A stretch of 9,219 bases of DNA from DATDCV01 sp036524155 (lineage in GTDB: Bacteria > Verrucomicrobiota > Verrucomicrobiia > Limisphaerales > UBA8199), in assembly GCA_036524155.1 (NCBI GenBank), contig DATDCV010000163.1:1-9219 (forward strand), written 5' to 3'. Position numbers and translations under genes: made by a program. Below, piece after piece: positions 5,250 to 9,219 of this stretch. The notes below the pieces were generated by a model that saw only the letters and a list, made by a program, of their open reading frames with translations, was not told where the DNA came from and ran no database searches. The number at the start of each line of letters is the position of its first letter. The first letter of the stretch is position 1.

Positions 5250-8200
5250 CCGATGGAACTGGTTTGCTCCGGCCGCAGGCAAAACCACGCTGAACCCATC
5301 GGTGGCGGTCAGCACCGGATTGGTCACCATGGTCCACCCGGTCGTGGTTGAGAGGCTGCCAGCAGCTTCCAGATTGAACCCGTCAGCGGAACCCGGCCAC
5401 GAGATGATCACATTTTCATTCGTTCGGGAAATGGAGAGACGCGGGGGCGGGTTGGTCCAGCGGTACTCGCTTGCGCCATTGAGCGGCAAGCGCCACCGGC
5501 TTCCGGCCTGAACCGGTGTAATTTCGGCCGCGGCGCCACCGGTGCAAAACACCTTATCGGGCGGTGCAAATCGCGGAGGTTTAAACTCAAGCGTGAAGCT
5601 GCGCTCGCGCGGCCATGTGTTTAGCACCCAAAGATCGCCTTCACGATGCAGCCGGGTGCTGCCATCGGTGCGTAGGTCTCCAAAATCGACGACTATGTTC
5701 GAGTTATTCAAGTGCTGGCCGTACCAGGCCGCAGGATCAAAGCTCGGGGTATTGGTCTCGACGAGGAAACTAAGCACGGTGCCCGCGCTGGTCAGGTGGA
5801 GCACCCCCAGGCGGATACGCAGGGTGCCGTCATCGACGCCCTGGAGCGGCACGCGGCTGCCGTCGCCGGCGGCGTCGAACAGGCCAATGAGCCAGTCGTA
5901 GTCGCCGTCCGGAAGATTGGAAGGCAGCGTCACGTTCCACGAGCCGTCGCTGATCGCCTGACCTGGTTGCCACTGTGATGTAGGCGGAGAGACAGTGTGA
6001 TCCTGCTGCGCTCGAATTACACCGTTCGTGCAGAAATGGACGAAGGCCCGGTAATCCTTCGCCAGGCGATCCTGCACCTCCCACCGGTAAGTTACCCGGA
6101 AAGCTCGCGTGCCGGTTTGCTGAAAGGTCGCAACCCTCGGGTGCACACGGTGATAGCTCGATAGGTTCCAATCGACCGCAGCGCGGGCATTCACAAATAG
6201 TGTGTTCCCTGTGTCGGCAAAGTCAGTGACAACCCCGTCGCGCAGAGTAGTGCCTGCGGTGAGCCCGGCCGCTTCGGCGACCCAGCTAAATTCCGGCAAC
6301 AGCGACGAGCCGCTAGCAAGCGCGTTTGAACTGCCGTTGGCCGTTACGACAAGCCCATTTTCGTACCGCGCGCGAACCCGGTTCCAGATGCTGTTGTCGC
6401 CTGCCTTGGCGGCGGCAGTGGCATCGAGCCACGCGCCGTTTGTCTCATACAGGATCTCCAGCGGGCGATTCGTCGCATAGCGCGCCATAACCGGAGAGAG
6501 TAAGTGATGTTCCAGCCAGGCCAGCGGCACGTTCGCATATACCGATCCATCCAGAAAACCCGCATGCCCGAATGCCACTTCCTGCATTCGGTAGCGGTCC
6601 AGCACCACCATCGGCACCGGCCCAGCCCAGTTGGTCTGGTAAGACTCGGTGGGCCACCAGCGGCTGTAATAGCCCATGCCATGATTAAACTGCAGTGGAT
6701 GGATCTTGAGCAGGTCAAAATCCACCGTCAGCGGCGCGGTAAACCCGCCGTTGCCGGGCCAGCCGCTGCCAAACTGCGCTTCCACGCCATCAAGGCACCC
6801 GCTCCAATACCAGTGATTGTTGCCTTCCCCGAACACGGGCCCCGCATGCGTCTCGCGTTCATAGGCCCAGAGTTGCCGGTGAAAGTCCCAAACCCGAAAG
6901 AACTGCCCGGCGCCGCCTTCTCCCGCCCGTTGGTCCACATGGAACCAGGGCGGCACAGCGCTGTGCACGTCGAGGTAATTGGCCGCCGTGTTGTAGCGGC
7001 GGTGGATCTCGGGTGATTGGGTGGCCGCCAACCGGAGGATGGCGTTCGGTTTGACGGCGAACGATTGGATTTTTGTGCCCGGATTATACCAGGCGAGCTG
7101 CAGGTTGCCCGCCGAGTCGAGCGCGATGTCGTTCGTGTTGTAGAAATCGTAATTGGGATAGTAGTCCATATAATTCTCGTGGAGCGCGCAACGCACGCCC
7201 AGGCGCGAACCGGTAGCAACCAGGTTGCTCATGCCGATGTCGCCGCCGTAACTGGCGTTGGCCGGGTAGTGCATCGGGAGCGCGTTATCGTAACCGCTGC
7301 GCTGCCAGTCATGAATCAGTGCGACGCAGTTGGTGACATCGTAATCAGCCAGCCGGGCCAGGTTCGCAGCGATGCTGGCAAACGTGCCGCCCCAGATATC
7401 AAGCACGATCTTGTTCGCCAGGAAAACGCGCCAGGGCGAGGCCGGGTTCGGCGGGTTCGGCATCGTCTCGGCCAGGTGCCAGGCCGCCGTGAAAATCGCT
7501 CGTTCCCGCAGCGGGACCCGGCTGCCGTCCGTCAGTGGGTTGTAGCTGCCTTTCGTCCCGTTGTGCGACGAAGCCGCTGACACCGTCCAATCCAGCAATC
7601 CGCCGACAAACAGGTTCTCCTGCAGAAGATAAAACACCGAGCCGGTGTAGTAAGGGATTGCGACTTGCCGGCGGCGCATCACGGGACCCCAGGCGCCCAT
7701 GTCAAAAGCTGTAACCTTCGGGGCATTGCAGGTCACCAGCAGCGTCAGGCTTTTTCCAACCATCTGGCCGGTGACCCGCACCTGGACGCTGGTGGACCCC
7801 ACGGTGAACGTCCGCCAGAGAGTGTAGCCCATATTGGTCTGGATCCAGCCGCTGCTGCCGGCGGTCGCCGCTTCGCTCCAGGAAATCGCCGCCGAGTTCC
7901 CCAGCGGCACCGTGACGGGAGCGCCGCCCGTCATTTGCGCATTGAGCGTGAGCGTGCCGAACAGGCCGTCGGTCGCCGATTGCGGGGCGCGCCACTGGTA
8001 TTCGAGCATGCCGTCGGGCCCGCTGTATCGAAACAGCGCGACCCCGTTCGACAGGCTCACGCTTGTCGTGCCGGGAAAACCGCTCGGGGGTGTCACCTCG
8101 ACACTCTGGCCGGACCACACATTCGACAGCGCCAGCGGCAATGGTGTTGGCTGTGTAATCACCGGTGGCGTGTAGCCCTCCAGCACCAGCTCGCGTTCGC

Positions 8201-8762
8201 CCCAAAGCGAGTAGTCAAACGAGGGGTTATTGTTCGGACCCGGGTCCACCTCAAAACGGACCGTCAGGTTTGACCCGCGCAGTGCGGTGAAATCGTATTC
8301 AAACGATCGCCAGACATCGTTCGTCTGGTGATAGTCAAACAGCTTGACGCCATTCGCATAAAGTCGAAACGTGACGCCGTCCGAGTTCGTCACATTTTCG
8401 GAACGCATCGCCGTCGCGCCGCGCAGCAGCACGCGCGTCGCTTGCGCTGGGATGTTGAACACAAATCGCTGGAACGAGATCCCAGTGCCATTTCGCCACG
8501 GGCAGTGCAGGAGAAAAGCTCGCTTCCCATTCTGCGTGCCGAACGGTTCGCACGCGACTCCGGTCCGGTCCTCGAAAAAGCCCGACCAGCCCAGCGGGAA
8601 TTGGTGCTCCGGTTGGCCTCGATAAGCGTAGCCCACCGTATAGACGCCCAACTCGTCGAGGTTCATCACCGCCATGTCGGGCGTGATCGCCGGCTGCGCT
8701 GCCGCTGACCTCGCGACGCCAACGAACGCACACGCCAGGAGTGCCACCGAAAATAACTTCAT
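5238..8762 (-). CDS. Large secreted glycoside-hydrolase-like protein
   Basis: The 1174-residue product starts at the ATG at 8762 (MKLFSVALLACAFVGVARSA), giving a Sec signal peptide with likely cleavage AAA|Q after residue 22; an upstream ATG at 8804 would add 14 residues and spoil it. Visible parts, in order: an NPCBM-like beta-sandwich (about 55-200, with LFDYHQTNDVWRSFEYDF at 140-157); a mutarotase-like beta domain (about 215-370, DGMLEYQWRAPQ near 250); a probable TIM barrel (about 380-740); further beta-sandwich domains; and a 70-residue C-terminal module (1106-1174, ISWPGSADGFNLEAAG). Possible barrel-active residues are Asp485 (HDWQRSGYDN), Glu529 (HENYMDYYPN), Asp598 (YLDVHSAVPPW) and Glu646 (FGEGNNHWYW). 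The order of mutarotase-like domain then barrel, with Asp598 and Glu646 48 residues apart, recalls GH101 and DUF5696 proteins, but this is analogy from memory. The role is probably cleavage of an extracellular glycan. It stands alone on its strand and converges on the small membrane protein gene. Confidence 0.85.
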   Translation of the reverse strand: MKLFSVALLACAFVGVARSAAAQPAITPDMAVMNLDELGVYTVGYAYRGQPEHQFPLGWSGFFEDRTGVACEPFGTQNGKRAFLLHCPWRNGTGISFQRFVFNIPAQATRVLLRGATAMRSENVTNSDGVTFRLYANGVKLFDYHQTNDVWRSFEYDFTALRGSNLTVRFEVDPGPNNNPSFDYSLWGERELVLEGYTPPVITQPTPLPLALSNVWSGQSVEVTPPSGFPGTTSVSLSNGVALFRYSGPDGMLEYQWRAPQSATDGLFGTLTLNAQMTGGAPVTVPLGNSAAISWSEAATAGSSGWIQTNMGYTLWRTFTVGSTSVQVRVTGQMVGKSLTLLVTCNAPKVTAFDMGAWGPVMRRRQVAIPYYTGSVFYLLQENLFVGGLLDWTVSAASSHNGTKGSYNPLTDGSRVPLRERAIFTAAWHLAETMPNPPNPASPWRVFLANKIVLDIWGGTFASIAANLARLADYDVTNCVALIHDWQRSGYDNALPMHYPANASYGGDIGMSNLVATGSRLGVRCALHENYMDYYPNYDFYNTNDIALDSAGNLQLAWYNPGTKIQSFAVKPNAILRLAATQSPEIHRRYNTAANYLDVHSAVPPWFHVDQRAGEGGAGQFFRVWDFHRQLWAYERETHAGPVFGEGNNHWYWSGCLDGVEAQFGSGWPGNGGFTAPLTVDFDLLKIHPLQFNHGMGYYSRWWPTESYQTNWAGPVPMVVLDRYRMQEVAFGHAGFLDGSVYANVPLAWLEHHLLSPVMARYATNRPLEILYETNGAWLDATAAAKAGDNSIWNRVRARYENGLVVTANGSSNALASGSSLLPEFSWVAEAAGLTAGTTLRDGVVTDFADTGNTLFVNARAAVDWNLSSYHRVHPRVATFQQTGTRAFRVTYRWEVQDRLAKDYRAFVHFCTNGVIRAQQDHTVSPPTSQWQPGQAISDGSWNVTLPSNLPDGDYDWLIGLFDAAGDGSRVPLQGVDDGTLRIRLGVLHLTSAGTVLSFLVETNTPSFDPAAWYGQHLNNSNIVVDFGDLRTDGSTRLHREGDLWVLNTWPRERSFTLEFKPPRFAPPDKVFCTGGAAAEITPVQAGSRWRLPLNGASEYRWTNPPPRLSISRTNENVIISWPGSADGFNLEAAGSLSTTTGWTMVTNPVLTATDGFSVVLPAAGANQFHRLRK

Positions 8763-9219
8763 TCGATTAGGTCGCAGGCTATGCGAGCGCGCCCAGCAGG
8801 GCAAGAGCCTCGGAGCAACCGCGCACGCAGCCCGATAGTTGCGCGTAGCGCCAGTCTCCCAACCTCTTTATCTCCCACTTCGTCGCGCACTTTGTCCCCC
8901 ACTTTGTCCCTCACGTAACGCCAGCGGGCAAGGCCGGTCCGCCACGCCCGACAGCGCCAGGTTTCGGCTATAAGAACGGGCGAAAACAACAGGCGGACGA
9001 CCTGATCTCGGCACCCTCCTGCCGTGAATAAGTTTTATTGCATTTCTTAAACGACGTGCTATCAGTATTAGAAGTTCCCTGTGGGGTCCAAATCCCCGCG
9101 GTCGATCACGAGGCGCATGCGGGCCGCAACTTTTCGTGGTTGGGCGCCAACTCGAACCGGATTCAAGCTTCTCCAGCTCCCGACCCGACCAGTCTACCCC
9201 GCGCCTGCCTGTCTCCCTC
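8763..9219. other. Gene-free region upstream of the large secreted protein
   Basis: These 457 bp should contain the promoter and leader of the minus-strand gene starting at 8762. I see no convincing -35/-10 pair. An AT-richer patch at about 9024-9075 (including AATAAGTTTTATT) is the most promoter-like stretch. A minus-strand frame is open from the right edge to about 8866 but has an Arg/Gly/Pro-rich, non-protein-like composition. No tRNA could be recognised. The four tandem 12-bp units listed separately are the only clear structure. Confidence 0.6.
8867..8914 (-). repeat. Four tandem 12-bp units (GTGNGNGAYRAA on the minus strand)
   Basis: Read on the minus strand from 8914 to 8867, the units are GTGAGGGACAAA, GTGGGGGACAAA, GTGCGCGACGAA and GTGGGAGATAAA. 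In one frame each encodes V-[RG]-D-[KE]. The array is flanked by two near-identical decamers, CGTAACGCCA (8914-8923) and CGTAGCGCCA (8844-8853) on the plus strand. It lies about 105-150 bp upstream of the large secreted protein start, so it would be in the leader or promoter region. Its function is unknown; replication slippage is the simple explanation. Confidence 0.8.

Noticed and set aside
5835..7530. DGSRVPL occurs twice in the large secreted protein
   Set aside because: The flanking residues differ and the codons are not identical, so there is no sign of an internal duplication.
8726..8736. LLAC near the start of the large secreted protein, considered as a lipobox
   Set aside because: Only seven residues precede the motif, the hydrophobic stretch continues past the Cys, and a standard AAA|Q signal peptidase I site follows.
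8759..8989. 76-codon minus-strand frame containing VRDKVGDKVRDEVGDKEVG and overlapping the large gene start by ATGA
   Set aside because: The protein-like part is just the 12-bp repeat array; the remainder is Arg-rich and shows no family features. Not called as a gene, though mentioned as a possible leader frame.
9130..9180. GGTTCGAG on the minus strand, resembling a tRNA T-loop
   Set aside because: The flanking bases do not pair as a T-stem, and no acceptor or anticodon stem could be found.
8866..9218. Minus-strand frame open from the right edge for about 116 codons
   Set aside because: No ATG start inside the window, composition rich in Arg, Gly, Pro and Ser, no domain-like segments, and it ends inside the repeat array. 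Most likely chance openness in GC-rich DNA.

Overview
The window looks like a chromosomal stretch of a GC-rich, free-living heterotroph of the Verrucomicrobiota, most likely a Pedosphaera/Limisphaerales-like lineage. This is inferred from protein style, not from a marker gene. The signs are a secreted PQQ-type beta-propeller beginning with a WPSFRG motif, a very large secreted enzyme-like protein ending in an 'ISWPGS...FNLE' module, small two-helix membrane proteins, weak or absent Shine-Dalgarno sequences, and a palindromic GCGGACTTCAGTCCGC repeat. There are no rRNA or recognisable tRNA genes, no CRISPR array, and no transposase.

Layout. Bases 1-1579 hold a two-gene ABC exporter operon: an ATPase cut by the left edge inside its Walker A motif, and its six-helix permease, overlapping by 8 bp. 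Bases 1652-3019 encode an exported beta-propeller protein. The gap at 3020-3278 carries a 106-bp dyad with perfect 27-bp arms. Bases 3279-4661 encode a lipoprotein with an EF-hand-like loop. Its reading frame continues past the TGA stop for 42 sensible codons to a TAA at 4788-4790. On the minus strand at 4808-4861 lies the start of a zinc-ribbon protein whose remainder is missing. A 90-residue membrane protein follows (4977-5249). It converges on, and overlaps by 12 bp, a 1174-residue secreted protein on the minus strand (5238-8762) that resembles glycoside hydrolases with a mutarotase-like domain followed by a TIM barrel. The last 457 bp (8763-9219) have no supportable gene but contain four tandem 12-bp units.

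The genes do not form one obvious pathway. Apart from the ABC pair they look like separate transcription units of an envelope-directed, polysaccharide-degrading bacterium. The observations most worth checking are the in-frame UGA in the lipoprotein (selenocysteine recoding, nonsense mutation, or sequencing error), the truncated zinc-ribbon gene just beyond it, and the unclassified large secreted enzyme.
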